Source: Veillonellales bacterium
GTDB taxonomy: Bacteria > Bacillota > Negativicutes > Veillonellales > Dialisteraceae
Length of the DNA: 64,000 bases
Direction: 5' to 3'
Assembly (NCBI GenBank): GCA_944390485.1
Contig: CALXPQ010000001.1
Span: 248,001 to 312,000 of the forward strand
Of the stretch, positions 1-6,843 are shown piece by piece. The position numbers were made by a program, and so were the translations under genes. Each line of letters opens with the position of its first letter. Positions within the stretch are counted from its first letter, which is position 1. The notes under the pieces are model-generated. The model was not told where the DNA came from, did not search any database, and saw only the letters and a list, made by a program, of their open reading frames with translations.

Positions 1-305
1 ATTTTCACGTGTGCTATCTCAACGTGAAGAACCGTCTGCTCGGAGAAAAGGAGATTTCCATCGGGAGCCTGAGCACCGCTCCGGTAGATCTCAAAGAAGC
101 GATGAAGTGGGGCATCCGTTACAAGGCCCACGGCCTGATCCTGATCCACAATCACCCGTCCGGCGACCCGGAGCCGTCCGGAGAAGATATCCGCATGACC
201 CGCCGCTTCGCGCGGGCGGCGGAACTGCTCGATATGGAGGTGCTGGACCATGTCATCATCGGGGACGGCGTCTACATCAGCCTGCATGACCGCTGCATCG
301 TCTGA
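1..305 (+). CDS. radC: RadC-family JAB/MPN+ protein, C-terminal part (5' end outside window)
   Basis: The reading frame is open from the left edge (first full codon at base 3) to a TGA at 303-305, so only about the last 100 residues are present. The diagnostic metal-binding motif of the RadC JAB/MPN+ domain, HNHPSGDPEPSGED, is encoded from about base 147, and upstream residues FHVCYLNVKNRLL match the usual start of that domain. The family is named after an old DNA-repair phenotype, but its biochemical role is not established. The next gene starts 65 bases downstream behind its own TATAAT box. Identification is sure; function is not. Confidence 0.93.
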   Translation, partial: FHVCYLNVKNRLLGEKEISIGSLSTAPVDLKEAMKWGIRYKAHGLILIHNHPSGDPEPSGEDIRMTRRFARAAELLDMEVLDHVIIGDGVYISLHDRCIV

Positions 306-332
306 CCCGGTGCAAACCGGCGGCAAATGGAT

Positions 333-338
333 TATAAT
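333..338 (+). promoter_or_regulatory. Likely -10 box upstream of the 112-residue unknown protein
   Basis: A perfect TATAAT lies 32 bases before the ATG at 371. No good -35 hexamer is seen at the expected distance, so this is only a partial promoter call. Confidence 0.4.
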
Positions 339-370
339 ACAATAAATCTGAGAAGAAGGAAGGTATTTCT

Positions 371-709
371 ATGGAAATGGAATCCGGCAAGAGATATTCT
401 GCCGCATCGAAAGGATACAATGATAAGATCTACGAGATCCGGTTCATTCCGGTGATGGAGCGTCCGGAATATCAGGAAGGCCCGGTCCGTCAGGCGCTGG
501 AAAAACTGCAGACGCTGATGGATGCCGACGATTTTGAAAAGTACGTCAATAACGGCCTGATCCGCATCACCTATGACGGCAGCCGCCTCATGATGATCAC
601 GAAATCGGAAATGTACCGCACGATGCTGTCCGGGCGCTTCTTCGCACCGATCTGTCAGGCATTCGACGTGGGCAATTACCGCGTTGTCAGCGAAGTGAAC
701 GGATACTGA
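371..709 (+). CDS. Unknown conserved-looking small protein
   Basis: I do not recognise this 112-residue protein. It starts at an ATG behind a clear purine-rich ribosome site (GAAGAAGGAAGG) and ends just before a strong terminator, so it appears to be a single-gene transcript. It is soluble, with no signal peptide or membrane segment. The C-terminal half (SRLMMITKSEMYRTMLSGRF, then FFAPICQAFDVGNYRVVS) has the spacing of hydrophobic and aromatic residues seen in DnaA N-terminal (domain I) folds, in which a strand carrying small residues precedes a helix ending in a basic/aromatic RY-like pair. That resemblance is an impression and could be chance. It lies between radC and exbB and has no functional link to either. 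Confidence 0.7.
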   Translation: MEMESGKRYSAASKGYNDKIYEIRFIPVMERPEYQEGPVRQALEKLQTLMDADDFEKYVNNGLIRITYDGSRLMMITKSEMYRTMLSGRFFAPICQAFDVGNYRVVSEVNGY

Positions 710-724
710 GCGGGACGCGGAATG

Positions 725-758
725 CAGGCGCAGACGAAACTTCTGCGTCTGTTTTTTT
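725..758 (+). terminator. Rho-independent terminator after the 112-residue gene
   Basis: A 10-bp stem (725-734 with 742-751, one G-T wobble) closes a 7-base loop and is followed by seven T residues. Confidence 0.85.
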
Positions 759-865
759 GTGCGGGATTCCCTTTTCATTCCGGGGGCTTTGTCATATGAT
801 GAAACCATCCGAAAAAAATCAGCTCAATTTGTATCCGGCGCAGGATACAGGAAAGGATTTCATCG

Positions 866-1477
866 ATGGAAACACTGATTCATTGGCTGGAGGCCGGCGG
901 CTTCATGATGTATCCGCTCCTTCTCTGCTCGTTTTTGGCCGTGGCAATCGCTGTGGAGCGGTACCGCTTTTTCCGGGCGCACCGTTCGGACATCCCGCGG
1001 CTGAAGCAGGCGGTCTCTGAGGCGTTTCAGAAAGGGGATATGGAAGGGCTCCGGACAGTGCTTGTCCAGGATGGGGGAAGTCCGGCAAACGTCCTTCTGC
1101 AGGCGCTGCCGTTTTACGGCACACCGGCAGACCCGTCGGCCCTGTTGGAAAGCGCCATGGCCGGCGAGACGGCCCGGCTCCGGGCGCGCCTGCCCTATCT
1201 CAGCGTCATCGTCACGCTGGCTCCGCTCATGGGGCTTCTCGGCACGGTGCTGGGCATGATCCGGTCGTTTCAGGTGCTTTCTTCCGCGGCGGGCCGGCCG
1301 TTCGCCGTCACAGGCGGCGTGGCGGAAGCGCTCGTCTGTACCGCGGCCGGGCTCTGCGTCGCCATCCTGGCGCTCCTCCTGCATGCCTGGCTGGTCGAGC
1401 GGCTGGAACATCTGACTGCGGATATGGAACAGCTTTCCGGCCTGTATCTGGCCGCCGCGGAAGGGAGCCGGTCATGA
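866..1477 (+). CDS. exbB: ExbB/TolQ/MotA-family proton channel protein
   Basis: This inner-membrane protein (203 residues) is the proton-channel subunit of the ExbB-ExbD motor that energises TonB. An N-terminal membrane helix (about residues 12-32) is followed by a short cytoplasmic section and then by the family signature in the second membrane segment, TLAPLMGLLGTVLGMI (about 116-131). A third hydrophobic segment spans about 152-172. It is short for the family. The ATG is preceded by AGGAAAGG. Its stop overlaps the exbD start by four bases (ATGA) and tonB follows after three more, so the three genes form one translation-coupled unit. A TolQ-TolR role is less likely because a TonB-like protein follows. 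Confidence 0.9.
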   Translation: METLIHWLEAGGFMMYPLLLCSFLAVAIAVERYRFFRAHRSDIPRLKQAVSEAFQKGDMEGLRTVLVQDGGSPANVLLQALPFYGTPADPSALLESAMAGETARLRARLPYLSVIVTLAPLMGLLGTVLGMIRSFQVLSSAAGRPFAVTGGVAEALVCTAAGLCVAILALLLHAWLVERLEHLTADMEQLSGLYLAAAEGSRS

Positions 1478-1887
1478 GGTTCCGTCCGCTGCGCCGGGAG
1501 CCGGAACCGAAGCTGATGATCATCCCCATGATCGACATCATTTTCTTTCTGCTCATTTTTTTCATGATGAGCATGCTGTCCATGTCTGTCCAGTCGTCCA
1601 TCGATCTGTCTCTTCCGCAGGCATCCGCTGCCCGGACGGAAACGGCCGCTGCGCTCCCGGTGGCCATTACCGCGGATGGGCAGATCTATGTGGAGAAAGA
1701 ACCTGTCGCGAAAGGAGATTTTCTCCGCCGGATGGAAATCGAACAGGAAAGGCAGCCCGACCGCCCTGTCCTCATCCGCGCCGATGCAGCGTCCCGGCAC
1801 AGTGATTTCGTTTTTGTCCTTGACCAGCTGAAAGCCGCCGGCATCCATCGGGTGGGAATCGCGGCAGAGGCGGCTCCGGAGGAATGA
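1474..1887 (+). CDS. exbD: ExbD/TolR-family biopolymer transport protein
   Basis: This 137-residue protein has the ExbD/TolR layout: a short basic cytoplasmic N-terminus (residues 1-15), a single membrane helix near 17-35 and a periplasmic domain. The helix begins with the motif MIIPMIDIIFFLLIFFMM, which includes the membrane aspartate (Asp21) used for proton movement in this family. With ExbB it would form the proton-driven stator for TonB. It starts four bases inside exbB and ends three bases before tonB, so co-translation is expected. Confidence 0.92.
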   Translation: MRFRPLRREPEPKLMIIPMIDIIFFLLIFFMMSMLSMSVQSSIDLSLPQASAARTETAAALPVAITADGQIYVEKEPVAKGDFLRRMEIEQERQPDRPVLIRADAASRHSDFVFVLDQLKAAGIHRVGIAAEAAPEE

Positions 1888-1890
1888 GCC

Positions 1891-2592
1891 ATGAAGGACA
1901 GGCGCATTTCTCGCTGGGGCACCGCGGCCGGTCTTTCCCTGCTGCTCCACGGGCTGTTCTTTTTACTGTTGGCAGTCCTGCTTCCGCTCTGGCCGGCGGA
2001 GCCGCCGCAGGCCCCCGTTCTGGAGATCGATCTGGTCAGCGGCGGAGGTTCCGGAGGCGCTTTTTCCGCATCGGGCTGGGAGCAGGACGCTTTCCTGTCG
2101 CTGCCTTCTGCTGCCTATGCTGTGCCGGATGCATCGGCCGGCACGCCGGCGTTCCCTGATCCGGCGCTTCCGGTATCCGGCGGGTCAAATAATGTTTCAG
2201 CAGGCACCGCGGCCAGCACCGGGAATGGACGCAGAATAGGAGAAGGCACCGGAACAGGAAACGGTCGGGGAAATGGAAACGGGAACGGATCCGGTCCGGC
2301 CGATGGGGAGGGAACGGAGACTGTCGAAGCGCCCCGGATCCTGTCGGCTCCCGAGCCAGTCTATCCGGAGACAACCCGGCGGCGCGGGCAGGAAGGGACC
2401 GCCGTCGTGGGCCTCCTGATCGGGGAAGACGGGACGGTCCGGGAGACATGGATCGAAACCTCGGCCGGAGATGCGTCACTGGATGAGGCGGCGCTCGAAG
2501 CCGTCCGGTCCTGGCGGTTCGTGCCGGCCCGGCAGGGCGGCTCGCCGGTCGCCGCCCGCTCCCGGGTGCCGGTGGTCTTTCAGCTGCACTGA
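1891..2592 (+). CDS. tonB: TonB-family energy-transducing protein
   Basis: The protein (233 residues) has a basic N-terminus, one membrane helix (about 13-34), a long flexible region and a C-terminal TonB domain (about 148-233). The domain shows the usual features: an early EPVYPE turn, VVGLLIGEDGTV, then SLDEAALEAVRSWRFVPA, where the family has a conserved tryptophan-x-phenylalanine-x-proline. It would span the periplasm and pass ExbB/ExbD energy to outer-membrane TonB-dependent receptors. The linker is unusual: instead of Pro-Lys/Pro-Glu repeats, residues about 90-140 are rich in Gly, Asn, Ser and Thr with GN dipeptide repeats. No receptor gene is in the window, so the substrate is unknown. 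Confidence 0.88.
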   Translation: MKDRRISRWGTAAGLSLLLHGLFFLLLAVLLPLWPAEPPQAPVLEIDLVSGGGSGGAFSASGWEQDAFLSLPSAAYAVPDASAGTPAFPDPALPVSGGSNNVSAGTAASTGNGRRIGEGTGTGNGRGNGNGNGSGPADGEGTETVEAPRILSAPEPVYPETTRRRGQEGTAVVGLLIGEDGTVRETWIETSAGDASLDEAALEAVRSWRFVPARQGGSPVAARSRVPVVFQLH

Positions 2593-2609
2593 AAGCGAAG
2601 CGCGCGGCA

Positions 2610-2638
2610 TTCATTCTTTCCGCCGGATACGGTATAAT
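2610..2638 (+). promoter_or_regulatory. Predicted sigma-70-type promoter for the corrinoid gene cluster
   Basis: TTCATT and TATAAT are separated by 17 bases, and the -10 box ends 33 bases before the ATG of the precorrin-2 methyltransferase gene. No cobalamin riboswitch fits in the remaining leader. Confidence 0.6.
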
Positions 2639-2671
2639 AAAGGGCGAATTCTGATTTGAGGAGGCTTTTTT

Positions 2672-3382
2672 ATGGCAAAAGGGAAATTATACGGCATCGG
2701 CGTGGGTCCCGGCGATTCCAAACTGATGACGGTGAAGGCGGTGGAGATCCTGCGGAGCGCCGACATGATCATCACGCCGAAGACGGAAAAGAAAGACGGA
2801 TCGGTGGCGTTCCACATCGCGTCCCCATACATTCCGGAAGGAACTGAGATCCTGCCGCTGGTCTTTCAGATGAATAACGACATGGCAGCCGTGGAGCGGC
2901 AGTGGGAAGAAAACCGCCGGGTCATTATGGAAAAACTGGATGAAGGGAAAAATCTGGTTTTCCTGACGCTGGGCGATCCCATGCTCTACAGCACATACAT
3001 GTATATTTTCCGCGTGCTGGAGGACACGGACTATGAAGTGGAGACTGTGCCGGGCATTCCCGCTTTCCTGGGCATCGCGTCGCATATCGGCATGCCCGTC
3101 GCGGAATGGGAGGAGACCGTCCTGATCCTGCCGGCCACTGCCAGCCCGGAAAAAATCGATCAGGCTCTTGCGGCAGCCGATCATGCAGTGATCATGAAAG
3201 TCTACAAAAACTGGGCATTCATCCAGAGCGAGCTGCGGAAACACCACCTGATCAAAAATGCGGTGATGGTGTCCCGCGCCGGACTGCCCGACGAAGTCAT
3301 CCAGAGAGACCTGGACAGCCTGCCGGCTGATTACCGTCCGAATTACCTCAGCACGATTCTCACAAAGAGAGATGATCTGTGA
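2672..3382 (+). CDS. cbiL: Precorrin-2 / cobalt-factor II C20-methyltransferase
   Basis: This 236-residue SAM-dependent methyltransferase of the tetrapyrrole methylase fold adds the C20 methyl group early in corrin-ring formation. It has the N-terminal GIGVGPGDSKLMTVKAVE motif (residues 7-24), the GDPMLYST loop that contacts SAM (about 107-114) and VETVPGIPAFLG (about 128-139), which is characteristic of CbiL/CobI. GAGGAGG precedes the ATG at good spacing. It is translation-coupled to cbiA by a TGATG junction. Sequence alone does not tell me whether the substrate carries cobalt (CbiL, anaerobic route) or not (CobI); the anaerobic lineage favours CbiL. Confidence 0.88.
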   Translation: MAKGKLYGIGVGPGDSKLMTVKAVEILRSADMIITPKTEKKDGSVAFHIASPYIPEGTEILPLVFQMNNDMAAVERQWEENRRVIMEKLDEGKNLVFLTLGDPMLYSTYMYIFRVLEDTDYEVETVPGIPAFLGIASHIGMPVAEWEETVLILPATASPEKIDQALAAADHAVIMKVYKNWAFIQSELRKHHLIKNAVMVSRAGLPDEVIQRDLDSLPADYRPNYLSTILTKRDDL

Positions 3383-4767
3383 TGGCCGGCTATACACGGC
3401 CCCGCCTCGTGCTGGCCGGCGTCAGCAGCGGCGTGGGCAAGACGACCATCGTGACCGGGCTGACGGCGCTGCTCCATGAGAAGGGGCTCTCTGTCCAGCC
3501 TTTCAAAGTCGGTCCCGACTATATCGATCCGGGATTCCATGCCCGGGCCGCCGGGCGGGACTCCTATAATCTGGATACCTGGCTGACGAAGGAAGAGAAT
3601 CTCACTTCCAATTTCGCCATGCTTTCGGAAGGCGCGGACATCTCTCTCATCGAAGGCGTGATGGGGCTCTACGACGGCGGCGGAAAAGGAGTCAGCAGCA
3701 CGGCGCAGATCGCAAAGCTGCTTCACGCACCGGTGGTGCTCATCATCAACTGTCAGTCCATCGGGTCCAGCGCGGCAGCCATTGCTCTGGGGTATCAGAT
3801 GTACGATCCGGACATCCGTTTTGCAGGTGTCATCCTGAACAAGCTCGGTTCGGCCAAACATGAAGCCATGATCCGGGACTCCATGGCGGACCGGGGAATT
3901 CCCGTGCTCGGCGCGCTGCACCGGGACACAGAGCTTCAGACGCCGGAACGTCATCTCGGGCTGACGCCGGTGACGGAAATCGAGACGGCTGATCTCATCC
4001 GCCATATGCAGGATGACGCCGGCCGGTGGATCGACGTGGACGCGCTGCTCCGGATCGCGGAAAGCGCGCCGGAACTGGAATGCGCCGAGGGAGAACGGCC
4101 GGGATATTACGCCCCTGTGCGCATCGGCGTCGCACAGGACGAGGCGTTCACGTTTTATTACCCCACCAGTCTGGCGGCGCTTGAGGCACGCGGGGCGGAG
4201 CTGGTGCCGTTCAGCCCTCTGCGGGATGAACGGATTCCCGATGTGGACGGCCTGATCTTCGGCGGCGGATTCCCGGAAATGTTCCAGACGGAGCTGGCGG
4301 CGAATGTCTCCATGAAAGCGTCCATTGCGGGCGCGGCGGACCGCGGGATGCCCGTCTACGCCGAGTGCGGCGGACTGATGTACCTCTGCCGGGAGATCAT
4401 CGACTTCGAAGGGCGGACGTGCGCCATGGCCGGGCTGGTCCCGGCGGTATGCCGCATGCAGAAAAAACTGCAGCGCGTAGGCTATGTGACAGCGAAAGCG
4501 CTCCGCGGCAGCGTCGTCGCAGCGGCAGGGGCAGAGCTCCGCGGCCATGAATTCCATTTTTCCACCATGGAGCCGCTGGAAGCGGATTTCCCCTGGGCGT
4601 ATGAACTGCAGGGCATCCGGCAGAAAGAACCGCACCGTGAAGGATTTGCCCGAGGCAGTGTGACCGCCTCGTATCTGCACATGAATTTCGACGGCAATCC
4701 GGAGGCGGCGGACTGCTTCATCCGGGCCTGCGGGGCGTGGCGGAAAACAGAGGAGGCCCGGCCATGA
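3382..4767 (+). CDS. cbiA: Cobyrinate a,c-diamide synthase
   Basis: The enzyme (461 residues) amidates the a and c side chains of the corrin ring with ATP and glutamine. The N-terminal half is a P-loop amidoligase: GVSSGVGKTTIVTGL at about 14-28 and GLYDGGGKGVSS near 93-104. The C-terminal half is a class I-type glutaminase with the nucleophile in YAECGGLMYLC (Cys near residue 331) and the distal histidine in RGHEFHFS. The ATG at 3382 overlaps the previous stop by one base; a GTG one codon earlier is also open. It ends in a four-base overlap with the adenosyltransferase gene. CobQ-type cobyric acid synthase is larger and is excluded by length. Confidence 0.9.
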   Translation: MAGYTRPRLVLAGVSSGVGKTTIVTGLTALLHEKGLSVQPFKVGPDYIDPGFHARAAGRDSYNLDTWLTKEENLTSNFAMLSEGADISLIEGVMGLYDGGGKGVSSTAQIAKLLHAPVVLIINCQSIGSSAAAIALGYQMYDPDIRFAGVILNKLGSAKHEAMIRDSMADRGIPVLGALHRDTELQTPERHLGLTPVTEIETADLIRHMQDDAGRWIDVDALLRIAESAPELECAEGERPGYYAPVRIGVAQDEAFTFYYPTSLAALEARGAELVPFSPLRDERIPDVDGLIFGGGFPEMFQTELAANVSMKASIAGAADRGMPVYAECGGLMYLCREIIDFEGRTCAMAGLVPAVCRMQKKLQRVGYVTAKALRGSVVAAAGAELRGHEFHFSTMEPLEADFPWAYELQGIRQKEPHREGFARGSVTASYLHMNFDGNPEAADCFIRACGAWRKTEEARP

Positions 4768-5312
4768 CGCAGCAGGGACTGGTCCTGATCAATACGGGAA
4801 ACGGCAAAGGCAAGACCACAGCGGCGCTCGGCACGGCGGTCCGGGCCTGGGGGAACGGGCAGAAAGTGCTCATCCTCCAGTTCATCAAAGGCTCCTGGAA
4901 ATACGGGGAACTGGAAGCCGTCCGCGCACTGGGAAGTCTCAATGGGAATATCGAGATCCGGTCCATGGGCGACGGCTTTGTCTTCCATGGCAGGAAAGAG
5001 GATCCGGAGGCCTTTGCCCGCAAGAAACAGCTTGCGCAGGAAGCCTGGGCGGCGGCGGTCCGCGAAGTGATGAGCGATGCATGGGATCTCATCGTGCTGG
5101 ACGAGGTCAATTATGCCATCCATTTCGGCATGCTCACGGCGGAGGAAGTGGCCGGCCTGATCCGGTCGCGGCCGGCGCGGCTCAATCTGATCCTGACGGG
5201 CCGCTACGCGCCGGAAGCGCTGATCGATCTGGCGGACACGGTGACGGAGATGAAGCCCGTCAAGCACGCCTTTGAGAAGGGCATCCGCGCCCGGAAGGGC
5301 ATCGAATTCTGA
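4764..5312 (+). CDS. cobO: Corrinoid adenosyltransferase, CobO/BtuR type
   Basis: This 182-residue ATP:cob(I)alamin adenosyltransferase attaches the 5'-deoxyadenosyl group to reduced corrinoids. The P-loop GNGKGKTTAALGTAVRAWG begins near residue 11, and the second family block DLIVLDEVNYAIHFGML is near 110-126, followed by LILTGRYAPEAL. The ATG at 4764 overlaps the cbiA stop (ATGA); an in-frame ATG nine codons earlier would only add residues unlike the family. A weak terminator follows, so the cbiL-cbiA-cobO unit ends here. The rest of the corrin pathway is not in the window. Confidence 0.92.
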   Translation: MTQQGLVLINTGNGKGKTTAALGTAVRAWGNGQKVLILQFIKGSWKYGELEAVRALGSLNGNIEIRSMGDGFVFHGRKEDPEAFARKKQLAQEAWAAAVREVMSDAWDLIVLDEVNYAIHFGMLTAEEVAGLIRSRPARLNLILTGRYAPEALIDLADTVTEMKPVKHAFEKGIRARKGIEF

Positions 5313-5330
5313 TTCTTCTATATAACCAGC

Positions 5331-5357
5331 GGCAGGGGAGTCCTTCTCCTGCCTTTT
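5331..5357 (+). terminator. Terminator after cobO
   Basis: A 9-bp stem (5331-5339 with 5345-5353, one G-T pair) and a 5-base loop are followed by only four T residues. Confidence 0.6.
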
Positions 5358-5388
5358 CGCGTGTGCCGGTGCCCTGTAAAACGGTTTC

Positions 5389-5417
5389 TTTACATCCCTT
5401 ACATGTCATGATAAAAT
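5389..5417 (+). promoter_or_regulatory. Predicted promoter of the aspartate kinase gene
   Basis: TTTACA and TAAAAT are spaced by exactly 17 bases and lie about 70 bases before the GTG start. The leader between them and the start is too short for a lysine riboswitch, and no such structure was seen. Confidence 0.65.
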
Positions 5418-5486
5418 TTTGAATGAGTTAAACTTTGGGAAAACAGAGAGAAACAGGCTGTTTCCCTGCGAAAATGAGGGATCATT

Positions 5487-6716
5487 GTGGGATTATACGT
5501 AAAGAAATTCGGCGGCAGCTCTGTAGCGACGCCGGAAAAAATGAGACATATCGCCGAGCGCATCCTCAGCGAGCGTCAGCCGGGCGACCAGATCGTCATC
5601 GTCGTCTCCGCCATGGGGGACAGCACCGATGATCTGCTGGCGCTGGCCGGGCAGGTGACGAAGGATCATTTCGGCCGCGAGATGGACATGCTGCTCACTA
5701 CGGGCGAACAGGTCTCCATTGCGCTCATGGCGCTGACATTCCAGTCCATGGGCGTGCCGGCCATCTCGCTCACCGGCGCGCAGGCCGGCATCATCGCGGA
5801 AGGCGCGTTCAGCAAGGCGGATATCGTTGATGTGAAGCCGGACCGGGTCTTCCATGAACTGGAAGCGGGCAAGATCGTGATCGTGGCCGGGTTCCAGGGG
5901 GTCAACCGGGACGGCGATATCGTCACGCTTGGCCGCGGGGGCAGCGATACGACGGCCGTGGCGCTGGCCGGCGCGATGAAAGCGGATATGTGCGAAATCT
6001 TCACGGATGTAGACGGCGTCTACTCCGCGGATCCCCGCTATGTGCCGGACGCGCTGAAGATCGATGAGATCACCAATGAAGAAATGCTGGAAATGGCCCG
6101 GCTCGGCGCAGGCGTCATGCAGCCGAAGAGCGTGGAGATGGGGATGCGCTATCATATCCCGATCCACGTGCGCTCGACCTTTACCAGAGAAGCCGGTACC
6201 ATCATTCGGGAGGAATCTACCATGAACCATACACAGTTTGCCGTCCGCGGCGTCGCGCAGGACGCACACATCGCGAAGATCGCCGTCCTCGGCGTGCCCA
6301 ATGTGCCGGGCGTGGCCTATACGGTCTTCCACGCGCTGGCGGACAATCATGTCAGCGTGGACATGATCGTCCAGAGCATCCGCAGCGCCGATACGGACAA
6401 GACGGACATCATCTTCACGATCGACAACAACGATCTGGACGAGGCGAAAAAAGTGCTGGAAGCGCTGAAAGACGAGGGGACCATCCCCGGCGTCATCTAC
6501 AGCGACGACAAAGCGAAGGTCTCCATCGTCGGCGCGGGCATGCTCGGCGCTCCGGGGATCGCGGCCCGCATGTTCGGCGCGCTGGGGCGCACGGGCGTCA
6601 ATATCGACATCATCAGCACGTCAGAGATCAGCATTTCCTGTCTCATTCCCCGAGCAGATCTGACAAAAGCCGTTCAGGCCATTCATACGGAATTTTTCGG
6701 GAGCGAACAGGCTTAA
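5487..6716 (+). CDS. lysC: Aspartate kinase
   Basis: The protein (409 residues) phosphorylates aspartate, the first step toward lysine, diaminopimelate, threonine and methionine. It opens with the kinase motif VKKFGGSSV (residues 5-13), has TTGEQVSIALMA near 70 and GRGGSDTTAVALA near 151, and ends in two ACT-type regulatory domains (from about residue 260 and from about 340), so allosteric feedback control is likely. The start is GTG, chosen because MGLYVKKFGGSS matches the family N-terminus. It is monocistronic between a promoter and a strong terminator. An internal start for a separate beta subunit, as in some Bacillus enzymes, could not be judged. Confidence 0.93.
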   Translation: MGLYVKKFGGSSVATPEKMRHIAERILSERQPGDQIVIVVSAMGDSTDDLLALAGQVTKDHFGREMDMLLTTGEQVSIALMALTFQSMGVPAISLTGAQAGIIAEGAFSKADIVDVKPDRVFHELEAGKIVIVAGFQGVNRDGDIVTLGRGGSDTTAVALAGAMKADMCEIFTDVDGVYSADPRYVPDALKIDEITNEEMLEMARLGAGVMQPKSVEMGMRYHIPIHVRSTFTREAGTIIREESTMNHTQFAVRGVAQDAHIAKIAVLGVPNVPGVAYTVFHALADNHVSVDMIVQSIRSADTDKTDIIFTIDNNDLDEAKKVLEALKDEGTIPGVIYSDDKAKVSIVGAGMLGAPGIAARMFGALGRTGVNIDIISTSEISISCLIPRADLTKAVQAIHTEFFGSEQA

Positions 6717-6727
6717 GATTTCTGCAG

Positions 6728-6759
6728 AAGCACAGGGACCTCCCTGTGCTTTTCTTTTT
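6728..6759 (+). terminator. Terminator after lysC
   Basis: A perfect 10-bp stem (6728-6737 with 6742-6751) and a 4-base loop are followed by a T-rich tract. Confidence 0.88.
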
Positions 6760-6843
6760 GCCGGTCTTCCCTGGCAGGAAAGACGGTGCAGAGTTTCACA
6801 ATCAGGGAATGACACAGTAATCAGCATAAAGGAGTTTATCGCT

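Noticed and set aside
710..865. A Fur box upstream of exbB
   Set aside because: No sequence close to the 19-bp Fur palindrome was found, so iron control cannot be claimed.
2593..2671. A cobalamin riboswitch before cbiL
   Set aside because: Only about 30 bases lie between the -10 box and the start, and no B12-box sequence is seen.
5358..5486. A lysine riboswitch or T-box leader before lysC
   Set aside because: The leader after the promoter is about 70 bases with no specifier loop, T-box sequence or lysine-aptamer pattern.
5487..6716. A fused homoserine dehydrogenase or separate beta subunit in lysC
   Set aside because: The protein ends after the ACT domains at normal aspartate kinase length, and there is no clear internal start with a ribosome site.
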